Assembly: GCA_038496445.1 (NCBI GenBank)
Contig: JALMLS010000281.1
Location: 1-64,000 of the forward strand
DNA: 64,000 bases
Source of the DNA: Trichosphaerium sp. ATCC 40318
Lineage: Eukaryota; Discosea; Flabellinia; Trichosidae
Reading direction: 5' to 3'
Both the position numbers and the translations under genes were made by a program. Of the stretch, positions 23,601 through 34,160 are shown piece after piece (the first letter of the stretch is position 1; every line of letters starts with the position of its first letter). Below the pieces are notes generated by a model, which did no database searches, was not told where the DNA came from, and saw only the letters and a list, made by a program, of their open reading frames with translations.

Positions 23601-25242
23601 ATGTTAATAACCCTATGTATAAACTTATTTTTAAAAACCCTGAAACATGCCAACAAACAGCTATGACAATCACTTGTCAATCAAGTACGATTTTTTATTT
23701 TTACGAATAGTCTAACGATTAACTCTTGTCTAGCCACAAAACATGCACATATTGGTATAATTCTAGCAAACACAGGTGGAACACGAGACTTTAATGCTAT
23801 TCAACCGGAGCTCGGTTCTGGTTCATACACTCAAGGCATTTCTTCTGTACAGGTAGGACTTCTTACAATTTTAATAAAATCTTGCTCACTAGTTTAGGGA
23901 CCACTTGATGTGCGAAAAGTCTATACAATAGTAGTCAGTAATTACCTTGCTAATCAAGAATGTGATTTCTTACTGGCTGTTGAATCAACATTAGCTGATT
24001 TTGATCTTATTCCATTAAATGGTAACCTTATTGTTTTAAATTTTTTTTATAGAGTTCGAATTGTACTAACGTAACCTAAGCTGCACCTAAAAATGTTGTA
24101 AAACTAAAGGGTGCTTGGACGATAAAATCGGGAGGATGTAACAACCTGTATCAAAATCCAAAGTATATGTACGTTAGGAGCTGAAAGTGATGTGATTTTT
24201 GGATTTTTTTTGAAATGAAAAATTTAATTTAATGTTCACCTACAGGTTACATTGTGATACTGGTAAAGAAACATATGTATCACTAAGATTAACGAGTATT
24301 TGTAATGTTGCACATGATAACAATGATAAATTTTACATGGAATTCCAAAAACAACAAGGTAAGCAAGACTTAGTGCTTTCTCATCTGGAAGCTGTGGAAG
24401 TGAGTACTCTGCGGCCGTCTTATACAACTATGATACCCTTGAGTATTAATCAAAGAGTGTCAAATATGAATGAGCAAACCGCTTCCACATGTGCCATACT
24501 TCCGCATGCTCCATACTGCCAGATTCTTTCACCGTTCGGCTTTCCTGTTTTTTTTTTCGAAAATGAAAAAAAGATGGAAAAAACTTTTGTTTTTGTGATA
24601 ATGCCACGGTGTGGTTAACAATCATTATAGCGTATAAAGAAATGTCTACCATTGACAAAGATAAATTTCATAGAGACCATTTTATAGCAAAGAAGAAAGA
24701 ACAAGCAGAAATTTTTAGACCTCACATCAACATAAGAATATTTCAAAAGAACAAAGAATTAGCTACTTCAAAAGCCTATCATGACATGGCATTTGTACGA
24801 TTTTTATGATCTTTTTTATCGCTCCTTTAATTGCCATTGACTTGAATTTTCACATGTAATCATTTGGTGATGTTTATAGCACTGATAAAGCAAGTGATGA
24901 ACATTGTTCCATCAGGCATTTTCTTTCGTCAATTGTTTTTTTTCCTTTGAAAAATTAACCAAATTTCGTTTAGGGTGCGGTTGTTAGCTATTTGATTAAG
25001 CCAGGATTCGAATATATGATTATATGCTCAACTTATGAGTCAGGTACACAAAGAACTTCTGCATCTGATGCTTGTTATTTTTTTTTGGGTAAAAAATAAT
25101 TCCACTTCCGATCTCTATTGAACAACTTGATTGTTAAAACTGCTACCACATCAAAATTTTGTTAACATACACCATAGGTTTACCATTCGCTTTTGAATTA
25201 AAGTGTGAAAGTGACAACCGTATTGTAATCTATCAAGTGTAA
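20663..25242 (+). CDS. Calpain-7/PalB-like cysteine protease with N-terminal CUE domain
   Basis: Intracellular papain-fold protease. ATG 20663 opens a CUE-like ubiquitin-binding module (AFPAIAPDVIYAALKANAWN…AVLLDM) joined across a 23-nt intron (20720-20742). The catalytic domain follows. The Cys motif QSIVGDCSFLCAL is at about 21450-21490; the His motif GLLTNHAYAVLDL at about 22340-22380; the Asn motif VRIKNPWTK at about 22410-22430. ELWVSLLEKAYMKVRGGY sits between. After the protease come calpain C2-like (CBSW) regions: HFESISIAWNPAIFSCRKSLHG, then beta-rich repeats through 25242 (…NRIVIYQV*). The domain order after the protease resembles CAPN7/PalB, which works with ESCRT-III; the MIT domains of that family are not seen, and the CUE region may take over recruitment. 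At least twelve introns. The C-terminal exons 24230-25242 are assembled less surely. Confidence 0.85.
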
Positions 25243-25469
25243 AAACAAAAACAAAAAAAGCCTTATTATCACAATGACTACTTAATTACGTTTGTATTAT
25301 ACTCGCTCAAAAAAGCAGAAGGGATACTGTCACAAGTACAAAGAATGACTAACAACATGTCATTGAGACAACCCCTAACTAGTTACAAACAATTCTGACT
25401 TGATGGTTATAAGAATCTTTTAAGTTGTATTTTATTTAGTTAGTGTTGATCATACAAAATACATGTCAT

Positions 25470-26223
25470 TCATTGTATCGCACATTCACCTTTTTGCCAC
25501 CGAGGCAAACTCTTAGGTGGATTAGTAGCGATATTTTTTACGCGTTCAAATAGTCTATTAACACTTGGTATATCCTTTGAAGAGCACTCCAAGTATAAAC
25601 AAGCGCCAACTTCGCGACAAACATCCTTCGCATCTCTTGGATTAACACACTGTATACCCGCCTTCTTAAACTCTTCATCATCTCTTAAATCTGATTGCAT
25701 TCCAACAACAACAATCAATGCATCAGGTGCATGAGATTTTACTTCTTCATGCCACTAGGCACGTGAGCAAGTAAAACAAATTCCATAAAAAATCACGTGG
25801 GTTTTTTTTCCCTCTTTTGCACTTACCTTGCTTATGATGCTATCGAGGGAACGGCTATTTCCTACACAGAAGCACAAAAGAACTACAGATGCGTCTTTGT
25901 AAGCCTTATGTCTTATTGGAGTATAGTCAGCTCGCCCTGCCTGAACAAGTTCGTTAGTCAGTTGAAGGTCCAAATGTGACTGCTCACTGTGTCTCTTATT
26001 ATTAAATCAAGCTCTTTGTCACAGTTTTTTATCAAGTCGTCGCCTATAGTACATTTGTTACTCCTACATTACGTTTGGCTTTGCACATGCCGTATATTGT
26101 AGGGACGTAGTCGTGAGGGAAGGAAACGGTCCCTGTAACGTAGCTATGAACTGCAGACGTCTTCCCTACAGCTATATCACCAACAAGCGTACATACATGC
26201 TTAATAGGTGTAGGATCTGTCAT
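25470..26223 (-). CDS. Atypical Rho-family small GTPase, predicted GTPase-defective
   Basis: About 195 residues from ATG 26223. P-loop GDIAVGKT (normally GDGAVGKT), switch I YVPTIYG, then across an intron DLIIRDT|AGRADYTPIRHKAYKD for switch II, SISKWHEE-like Rho pattern, VVVGMQSDLRDD for the base-recognition loop (normally TKxDLR) and ECSSKD for the SAK-like motif. The protein ends GECAIQ*, a CAAX box with X = Gln, suggesting prenylation and membrane anchoring. Key changes: the Gly12 equivalent is Ile, the Gln61 equivalent is Arg, and the conserved Lys of TKxD is Gln. All three point to a GTP-locked or weakly binding, Rnd/RhoH-like protein. Intron 26044-26090 keeps phase only as a GC-AG intron. 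Convergent with the calpain gene, divergent from the LamG gene. Confidence 0.88.
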
Positions 26224-26320
26224 AGACGCGTGTATTAGCTCGAAATTAGAGTACCGTTTAGGCTAAAAGCGTAAGCGACCTTTACTCGCGGTTAAGGCAT
26301 GCCGCTCGCTGCTACGTTGA
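26224..26320. promoter_or_regulatory. Bidirectional promoter region, Rho and LamG genes
   Basis: 97 bp between divergent start codons at 26223 (-) and 26321 (+). It is relatively GC-rich for the window. Confidence 0.35.
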
Positions 26321-28055
26321 ATGAAAGTGCCTCGTAGTCGATTAATAGCGAGGGCGTTGCTATTGGTTGTAGTATGTCTTGTGGTCTTCCAATACTTCTT
26401 CTTTTTAATGTGGGAGTCAGACAAACATGATACAACACCGTTTAAAAAGGTTACGCCTGAAGATTCTTTTAAATTGTTGGTTGACTTCTGGGACGTTCCT
26501 GGTGGTTATCAGTACGTTAATTTATCTTTTTATACGCGTAATCACGTGATTAGAAATGGAAATAACTTCAAAACGTGTTTTGGGCATAGAACTGTTGATG
26601 AAAAGAGGCAATCATCTTATCTTGTTATTGATGCTTCTCAATTTGGTAGCAATAAAATTGAACACGTGTCAAGTCAAGTTTATAATTATTGTTAGGACCT
26701 GGTCTTGAAGTGTATAGAAAACCGCCTTATTTACCTAACAAAAGATACGGACAAGTATGGGTTGTATTAACTGATGAAAGTGTACCACAAGATGTACTGG
26801 ATGATCCTCGTTTGAGAAACAATATTGATGCAATTATCAATGTTTCTAAAGAATGTGACCAACAAAGAGGTCTATTTTATGATAGTTCTATTCAATGCAA
26901 GTGTGTAATTAAACTGTTAAAGAGTATTCATATTCCAAAGAAGGAAGTAGAACCTCACTATCAAAAACACTATGCAAAGTTTGATGGTAGCACTAAAATT
27001 AAAGTAAAAGATAGATTTTTCTTGGAAGACATTTCACAATTCAGTATTGCAGTTATGCACCTGCTATCCTTTCAACAAACTAATTGAGGGTTTTTTGTAG
27101 TGTTGGATACGTGCCTCAAAAACAACAGATGGCATGGTCCTTTTATCTAAAAGAGGCGATGATATAAAAGGGTTTAAGCTTAGCATCAAATCTCTTGACA
27201 TGTACATTTACACCATTTTTTAATTAGCTGCCTCTGTTTTTAATAACATCTTGCATCTCTAGGTCGCAATTCATATTGCAACTTTGTTGTGGCTATGCAT
27301 GCAAGCACACTTAGATTTTCATGCGTTTTCTTATTTTGACTTTAGGCTGGCACTCTCAACGAGCAATGTTTGTCAACAGGTATACTATGGTGACTCACTA
27401 TTATATAAATACAACACAAGAATATCTCACTTTAATTAAAGGTGGTATCATATTGCAGCATCTTATGACTTTAAGAACAAGAAGCTATTTTTTTACACGA
27501 ATGGACTTGGGATTAAAAGGTACCAACCACATCATTACTGTTCCACAATAATCTCAAAGTTAGTCACGTCTATGCTTGGCTTCCAGTAGAATACACTAAA
27601 GAAAGTTTATACATTGGAGGTACACACTCAGATGAACCAAATTGGAATGTATGTTGTACTACTTTAAGTTCTAGTCTAATACTTTTGTAAGGGCGACTTG
27701 GTATGTACATGGCGCTCACAATGAACCTTGTACTTTGTTAATGTTTACCAAGGATGAAATAAGTGTTTGGAATACGTCTCTCACAGAAAAAGATGTGCAA
27801 CAAGTATTTATATATAAAACCAAACAAACTTATGACTAACTTGAGCAATAGCTTATGTTTCGTGATGTGTCATCTATAAGAAAAGGTTTGGTTGCTTCTT
27901 GGTCTTTTGATAAAAAGGTAAACTCTTAGCACAGGGTCATTGTTTCTTATATTGTTTAGGCTGTTGGTGGATCCTTGGAATGTGACCAGCCTCCATGTAG
28001 TTTACGAAGGTTCAAAGACATTGGAAAACCGCTAAACCTTAATCCTTTTCTTTAA
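26321..28055 (+). CDS. Type II membrane protein with laminin-G/concanavalin-like domain
   Basis: From ATG 26321 the N-terminus is basic and then hydrophobic (RALLLVVVCLVVFQYFFFLMW, residues about 11-31), a signal anchor with a lumenal or extracellular C-terminal part. The first half (to about 27085) has no family I recognise. It continues across a 23-nt intron (26673-26695) into PGLEVYRKPPYLPNKRYGQ. The second half has LamG/ConA-like features: WIRASKTTDGMVLLSKRGD, WYHIAASYDFKNKKLFFYTNG, ESLYIGGTHSDEPNW, DEISVWNTSLTEKDVQQV and GLVASWSFDKK, ending NPFL* at 28055. The pattern resembles LamG_3/pentraxin-type domains that bind carbohydrate. A Golgi or surface lectin-like role is an inference. Exon joins between 27090 and 27330 are uncertain. 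Confidence 0.6.
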
Positions 28056-29179
28056 ATATTCTCAACATCTGAGGCTCTTGCTGCTTTCATGATTTTTAAG
28101 TTTACTACAAGTTCTTATTCTTACTACAAAAATCAATCGTAGTGAACAGTTTCAAACTTTGTTGTTGCTTTTTTTCGTGGTAAGCATGAATGAAACAGAT
28201 TCAGACAGAATTGTTCTATGAATAAAGTCATTGCTTGGATTATTTCCCAACTCCATCATGTTTCATAGGATAACTGGACTTTGGCGGCACAACAACAGGT
28301 TTTCAACATCAATGTTATTTCTGTTCCTAAGCTGCAAGAACTATCTGTCAACGTTTATTAAATCAGCACTAGTATACACGTTAGTTCCTATTGAAATAGT
28401 TTAACTCGGCTATACAACTTTCCATTACCAACAAGTCACCATGTAGTTGTTGGTAACAATGTCCTAAAACCGCGCATAGGTTAATTTCGTTTCCGGTAAG
28501 CACATGTGCGGCCCACTTCTAGAAGAGGTGTTATGGCTTTAAAAATCATACTCTGCTGTCGTCTAAATCTACATAAACTTTATACACGCCCATGCGTACA
28601 CTAGCGAAAAACTGACAGTTTCATATTTTTCTAGTTTTCTTTTGTGAACTTAACCTTTCAAAGAATATAATAATATGTAACAGCTTTACCTCTCACGTAG
28701 AAAAACGCTTTAAAACAACGTTTATATTGTCGTAAGAGTACGCTGTTATTACTTTAAAATGGTCCTTACTGAAAACTGACAGCCATAATTTTGAACGTAT
28801 ATTAGCAATCATTCAATGTCACGTGTTATGAAGCGACGTTTTTTTATTGTAAACATTGTTTTCACTTGTCGCTTGAAGTGATTTCTAGCAAAATTGTATT
28901 TAAAACTCTGCTCTGTTCCAACAGCTGTCTTGAAGGAGTTTTTTGTGTGCACTACTATCGCTCGAAACTAGCTGCTACCAAAGACCTACAACAAGGCGCC
29001 CCACAACTCTACTACACACAACGTGTAGTTCAATACTATCTACACTATAAAGCGAGCAGCCTGTCAGCTAATCATCAAAGGTAGACTAAAAAGAAAAGTT
29101 ACCAGTACACAAAACTTAACTATGTAAGTTCTGTATCTTCATTTGTAACTCAAACACTCGTCAACAACAACTCATCATC
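28056..29179. other. Long intergenic region without a supported gene
   Basis: About 1.1 kb downstream of the LamG gene. An open stretch of about 70 codons at 28866-29084 has no ATG and unconvincing composition. No RNA gene was recognised. One CACGTG palindrome lies near 28820. Confidence 0.35.
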
Positions 29180-30181
29180 ATGCAATACGAAGGACAGCAA
29201 CAAATCAGCCCATCCCAGCCCGGATACGGTGGAGGTGCTTGTCACTTTCTAAGATACGAAATTAAGCCTAAAAGCTTGATATCACGTTTCAATGCAGCCT
29301 ATTTCTGTACTATCCTGAAGGTAGTAATTACGAAAGAACACTTAATAATTACTGTTGACGTAAAAGGCAACAACAGTTTGGGTCCTATTCAGGCACCACA
29401 AGGTACAATCAACTGTTTTACATGTAATTTTTTAGATTTCTAACTCAGCCACAGCAAGCAAATTGCGTTGCACTCTTGGGTGCCAAACGCAAACGTGTAA
29501 ATGGGTATCTACACGTGGTACCCAAACGAACGTTTGCGGGGATTTGTACTTTGACCTCAAAGGATATCTGTGCTCGTCACAGCCGATGACTATTAACTTC
29601 TACTTTGGATCTTCTGGGTACTTACGCTTTTCAGTTTTTGTCTTTAATGATTTTGATAGCTATGCTCCTGTTCCTATTCTCGCTTATGATCCATGTACCA
29701 AAGGTGTCACCATCTTACCGCAATGTTAAGTTCGTTATCTTAATAAACTCATCACTAGACTTCGTTACAACTTGTAGTCCTGTGTTCACTGTTGAGCTAA
29801 ATTAGACCACATCCTCAATCAACCAAAAGACAGTCAATTTGTTGTGAAAAACTGCCGAAAAATTCATATGTTAATAGCACCAAGATTGATGGCATCCGCT
29901 AGACATGCAAACTTTTTCAACTGTCAATAGGAACACAACCAATAGACGCTCCAACTCAACCGTCAATGGGGTCACCAGCACTCATCCAACCTACGCTCCC
30001 TTCATTGCACCTACCAACAGTCCATCACAACATTACCCTATTTGTTGTGTTTTATCATTTCCTCTTCCACATTCTGGAAGCAGCCCTGAATGCCGTCTTT
30101 ACTATTCTTCAGCTCGTACTTTCAATAACGAGGGACTGTAATGCAGCTGCTATCTTGTTTCAAGAGATAGAACATGCGTGA
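29180..30181 (+). CDS. Possible Cys-rich surface protein (uncertain model)
   Basis: A chain of open exons that could form one gene. ATG 29180 opens a Gln/Pro/Gly-rich start (MQYEGQQQISPSQPGYGG). A Cys-containing segment at 29463-29729 reads CTLGCQTQTCKWVSTRGTQ and NVCGDLYFDLKGYLC. A Ser/Thr/Pro-rich stretch follows at about 29900-30030 (TQPIDAPTQPSMGSP), then a hydrophobic run. The order (Cys-rich domain, Pro/Thr stalk, hydrophobic end) resembles the two GPI-type genes elsewhere in the window, but I could not phase the introns and saw no signal peptide. It may be a decayed gene. Confidence 0.3.
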
Positions 30182-30360
30182 TTAGCTTGTTCTCCCAAAA
30201 ATAAACGACACTCAACTCACAGTCAAACAGTTTTATCTTTGAAATGTTACATTTACAGTCAGATAACACAGTATTCAATGATTACATGTAAAGTAACTTG
30301 AGAGCCAAATGACTTAGTATTTTGTTCCTTTGCTAGCGTATCTTCCAATCACGTGGATGT

Positions 30361-31821
30361 TTACCTATACTTTTTGTATGGTAAACACCCTACCCATTGA
30401 GACGAGATGACATTAATATTATGGAAGCTAATGTAGTTTTGTACATTGCAACTAATTGAACAACCAGCAAGCTGAATGTTGCAGAGGCCGTGTTGGTGTA
30501 ATTCTTCAATGCATTCACCGGTCACATTTACACATCCTCTAAGCCCAAGAGTATGAACACCTTTTAATGCTTTGATGCCTTCATCCGTAACTGAAGTGTT
30601 TTCATCGAGCCAAAGGATATGAACGCCTGTTAACGCCTTCATCCCTTCATCTGTTATTTGGTCACAACTGATAAGGGTAATAGTATGAGTGCCTTGCAAT
30701 GATTTGATATTCTCATCAGTGACATTTGTAAAAGTGAGGCAAATATCATGAACGCCTTTAAGTGCTTTCAAACCTTCTCCAGTGATGTATTCACAATCTT
30801 CAATAGTAATATGATGTACACCTCTTAAGTGTTCAATACCTTTGTCAGTAATTGGGCAACCATCAAGTAAAATACTATGAACACCTTTCAGCGGTTTTAA
30901 CCCTTCATCTGTAATCGAGGTGAAGCAAAGATTAATCTCATGAACACCTGCTAATGCTTTCATAGCTTCATTTGTAATATTCTCACAACCCTGAAGAGAA
31001 ATAGTTTGGACACCAGCAAGTGCTTTAATGCCTTCATCTGTAACTTGGTTACAACCATCAAGAGAAATGATATGAACACCACAAAGCGCCTTGATACCTT
31101 CATCTGTGACATGAGTACCATAAAGGTGAATGGTATGAACACCTTTTAAAGCTTTTATACTTTCATCCGTCACAATTTCACAGTTTGCAAGATGAATAGT
31201 ATGAACGCCTTTCAAAGCTTTTATACCTTCATCTGTTACCTTTAAACCACTGAGGTTAATGTTGTGAACTCCCCGAAGTGCCATGATACCTTGATCTGAG
31301 GCACGTGTATCACTAATGTTAATGGTATGAACACCTTGTAAAGATTTTATACCTTCATCTGATACTTGCGTTCCCTTAAGGTCAATAGTATGTACACCAC
31401 TTAATGCTTGGACTCCTCTATCCGAAATCTTACTACACTTACGTAGGTGAATATATTGGACACCTGCAAGCGCAACAAGATCATCATCAGTGATAATAGT
31501 ATTACGAACATACGGCATTGAATAGTATTCTGAATCCACTTGCATGTTACGACACCCAGCCAGTAAAGAGTGCAAAGTACATGAGGTATTTGTCCTAAGA
31601 ACTATTTTACTGTTGTCCATGATACCCTTGTACTGTCTAATTTGTAATATATTTGAAAGTGTCACATAAACCTTCACATATCCAACAACGTCGTGAATGA
31701 TATCGGCCATCAAACGGCAAGATTGAGCAACAGATACTCTTGATTTAGATCCAGTGTAGTGTAGGATATTCGAGATTATCTCTGGAGGGAACTCACTGAT
31801 ATTTGGTACTGTGTATGTCAT
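30361..31821 (-). CDS. F-box protein with about 17 leucine-rich repeats
   Basis: Intronless paralogue of the gene at 11886-13043, 486 residues from ATG 31821 (MTYTVPNISEF). The frame stays open another 48 codons upstream without an ATG, so that start is preferred. The F-box region reads FPPEIISNILHYTGSKSRVS…SCRLMADIIHDVVGY. The LRRs share the core GVHTINL/GVHTIHL and the link VTDEGIKALKG, alternating short and long forms as in the first paralogue, and homogeneous enough to suggest recent unequal exchange. A role as substrate receptor of an SCF ubiquitin ligase is inferred. The last ~50 residues leave the repeat pattern (HGLCNIQLAGCSIS…). Confidence 0.85.
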   Translation of the reverse strand: MTYTVPNISEFPPEIISNILHYTGSKSRVSVAQSCRLMADIIHDVVGYVKVYVTLSNILQIRQYKGIMDNSKIVLRTNTSCTLHSLLAGCRNMQVDSEYYSMPYVRNTIITDDDLVALAGVQYIHLRKCSKISDRGVQALSGVHTIDLKGTQVSDEGIKSLQGVHTINISDTRASDQGIMALRGVHNINLSGLKVTDEGIKALKGVHTIHLANCEIVTDESIKALKGVHTIHLYGTHVTDEGIKALCGVHIISLDGCNQVTDEGIKALAGVQTISLQGCENITNEAMKALAGVHEINLCFTSITDEGLKPLKGVHSILLDGCPITDKGIEHLRGVHHITIEDCEYITGEGLKALKGVHDICLTFTNVTDENIKSLQGTHTITLISCDQITDEGMKALTGVHILWLDENTSVTDEGIKALKGVHTLGLRGCVNVTGECIEELHQHGLCNIQLAGCSISCNVQNYISFHNINVISSQWVGCLPYKKYR

Positions 31822-32447
31822 CGTGTTCTGACTTCTTTTCAGAGAACTGTTAGTATTGTCTGTTTCATTCAAGTTTTGAGACAGACTGACTTTTAGCAAA
31901 AAAACTCCAGTTTCTGCCCGATCTGTCAGATCTGACGGATTTGACACTTCTGACAGATCTTGCAAATTGTCATTTTTTTAAATGTGATCTACCCTCACGT
32001 GAATCCAACCATTTCAAACCCACGTGATTTAACAAACCCGTAGCAAAAAATTTTATTTACATATTTGACGCCTGGCGGCATTTACAAAGCCTACAGCAAC
32101 GCTGGTGGTGTTTTGGGGCGGTTTTGACGTTGTTACACCTTCATTGCTGCTTGGATGCTACCATAGCGCTTCTGTTAGCGTGGGGTAGGCGCTAGCGTAG
32201 CGCTAGTAAGTTATACACGTACGTTGATTTTTTGAAGCAAAACATACAGCAAACAGTGTTTTGAGGCATTCATATCGTGTTTGGTAATGCGATAGCTTTG
32301 TAGGACATCATACCTTTTTAATTCGCTTTTAGCGCATTGAACACGTCTGTGGTTTGATCGTACCGTGTACAGTTGGCGTAGGTAAAATACTACGATCATC
32401 TTCAATGGTATGTTGAAACTTACATTGAAAATTTTGCTATCACTTAC
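31822..32447. other. Region upstream of the F-box/LRR gene; small unsupported ORF
   Basis: Contains TGACAGATCT-type short repeats at 31905-31962, a perfect small hairpin near 32189-32205 (GCGCTAGCGTAGCGC) and a minus-strand ATG frame of 64 codons (32211-32405, MKMIVVFYLRQLYTV…). I do not recognise the latter and it may be an exon of an unknown gene. The duplicated block begins at about 32448. Confidence 0.3.
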
Positions 32448-32630
32448 CGTAAGGTACCTAAGTCATACAATGAAGGACAACATTGTAACACAAATAGTTC
32501 ACATTGTGATAGATCTACACCATTTGACAGAAGTGTCAGATCTTGTTAGATCTGCTAAAAGTGCTAAAAACTCACTTTCTAGAAAATATTAGTAAAACTT
32601 GAATGAAACATACAATAAACGCTAAAACAA

Positions 32631-32913
32631 TTATTGATTTCGTATTTCGCACTCTTTTGTTTGTTTGTGTTTTGATAAACAAATATCCTCAGAGTGCATG
32701 TCATGCTTATTCTGGGCGGAATCTATGAAATCATAGTGCTTGAAGAGTATTTGATCAAGTTTTTGCACAAGATCTGCGTTTACTTCGTTTAACTCACTTT
32801 CAAGCTGTTTAGTGAATGTTTTGTGGTCCTCTGGTTTGAATTTACTCAAAGCGTCTGTGGTTCTTGAGAAAGTAGTTGCGTGCCTGTTCCATAGAAATAA
32901 CAGAAAAACTCAT
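32631..32913 (-). pseudogene. Small helical protein of unknown function, copy A (frameshifted)
   Basis: Reads from ATG 32913 (MSFSVISMEQARNYFLKNH), then breaks: a two-base loss relative to copy B moves the frame to a stop. The continuing frame gives a helical, charged segment (FKPEDHKTFTKQLESELNEV) to a stop at 32631. Copy B (37901-38185) is open at that point but broken further on. The ancestral gene thus had roughly 95 codons or more, perhaps with upstream exons. No family was recognised. The fold-back element lies about 65 bp upstream of this ATG. Confidence 0.45.
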
Positions 32914-32978
32914 TGTTGCGTATAATAAATATAATAAAGGGCGAGTTAAGCAGAATTCCTTACTTAACTGCGCTTTAC

Positions 32979-33070
32979 GGAGATGTACAGAATGAAATGA
33001 ATTGATTCCGAAAAAACACGAAACGTTCCGAAAAAAACACGAAATATTCCGAAACATTCCGTGTTTTTAC
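32979..33070 (+). repeat. Left terminal inverted repeat of fold-back element
   Basis: 92 bp starting GGAGATGTACAG and ending CCGTGTTTTTAC, an exact reverse complement of 34069-34160. It contains three degenerate CCGAAA…ACACGAAA units. Confidence 0.9.
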
Positions 33071-34068
33071 TGGTAAGTAGATTGCCCTGGACAACCACAT
33101 ATTAACACAGTTGAAGCAAGAACTTTCGGTTGGTTCCAAGAGCATTGTAGTGAGCAGCTGTTCTTGTTCCAAAAAGTGACATAGAAAGAATGAGAAGTGT
33201 CACTGAGACATAGTACAATCAGTGGTTACTGATACGGTGATTTGACTTTCTTTCATTTAGCGTTGTATACACGACTTTCGTAGTTTCTGAGTGTTGGAAG
33301 TGCTCCTTGCTTGTGCTACAGCAAATCAAGATGGTTTTCCGTGCATAACGAGCACTTTCAAAGTGATTCAAAAGTGATTTGAAAGCGCTTTCTTTTCGCT
33401 TCATAACGCCTTGGTAGAAACGCTCTAGAATCACTTGGAAGCGGTTTGAAAGTGATTTGAAAGTGATTCCAAAGCGATTTCTAAGCGCTTTTTTCCTCAA
33501 AGCATCAGTATTGGTTGTAATACATCTGAGGTGCACTTGCGAAATAACAAAATTGCAAAAGGTGCACCTACAGCATCAAGAGATAAAAACTCATGTAGAA
33601 ATCGCTTTGGAATCACTTTCAAATCACTTTCAAACCGCTTTCCAAGTGATTCTAAGGCGTTTCTACCAAGGCGTTATGAAGCGATTTGGAAGTGAAAATA
33701 AAGCGCTTTCATATCAGTTTCGTATCACTTCCAAAGTGATTGTTGTGCACAAAAACCATCTTGAGTTGCTGTAGCACAAGCAAGGAGCACTTCCAACACA
33801 CAGAAACTACGAAAGTCGCGTGTACAACGTTAAGTGAAAAAAACTTCTCCACAAAACCTATCAGGAGTACCAGCGATTTTACTATCTCAATGACATTTCT
33901 TGTTCTTTAGACAACTTCGCAAAATAGTCGCAGTACTGCCTAAATTATCGCGATTGCAAAAAGCTGTTATCAACTTTACTTTTTTTGTTACAAACTGCAC
34001 TGCAATGCTCTTGGAAACTACCTACTAAAAGACCTTGCTTCAACTATATGAGATATGGTTTGGAGATG

Positions 34069-34160
34069 GTAAAAACACGGAATGTTTCGGAATATTTCGT
34101 GTTTTTTTCGGAACGTTTCGTGTTTTTTCGGAATCAATTCATTTCATTCTGTACATCTCC
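34069..34160 (-). repeat. Right terminal inverted repeat of fold-back element
   Basis: Exact inverted copy of 32979-33070. The left end has one extra C between the TA and the repeat; the right end abuts the TA directly. Confidence 0.9.

Larger units (their letters stand above)
32978..34160. mobile_element. Fold-back (MITE-like) DNA element with 92-bp perfect TIRs, TA target
   Basis: A 1183-bp insertion between two TA dinucleotides (32976-32977 and 34161-34162). The same sequence in unit B (GCGCTTTAAGTACAC at 38244-38258) has a single TA and no insert, so both the ends and the target duplication are read directly. The outer 92 bp (GGAGATGTACAGAATG…) are perfectly inverted. Inside, further arms pair imperfectly (about 33100-33500 with about 33590-34050), so nearly the whole element could fold into one hairpin. 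The inner arms are rich in variants of AAAGTGATTTGAAAGCG. No transposase frame is present, so it is non-autonomous; the TA target fits Tc1/mariner-type or similar transposases. Confidence 0.9.

Noticed and set aside
28866-29084. Plus-strand open stretch of about 70 codons
   Set aside because: No ATG, no motif and no splice continuation; judged chance.
31905-32560. TGACAGATCT-like short repeats at 31905-31962 and 32520-32560 as possible ends of an element
   Set aside because: The match is short and imperfect and no target duplication is visible.
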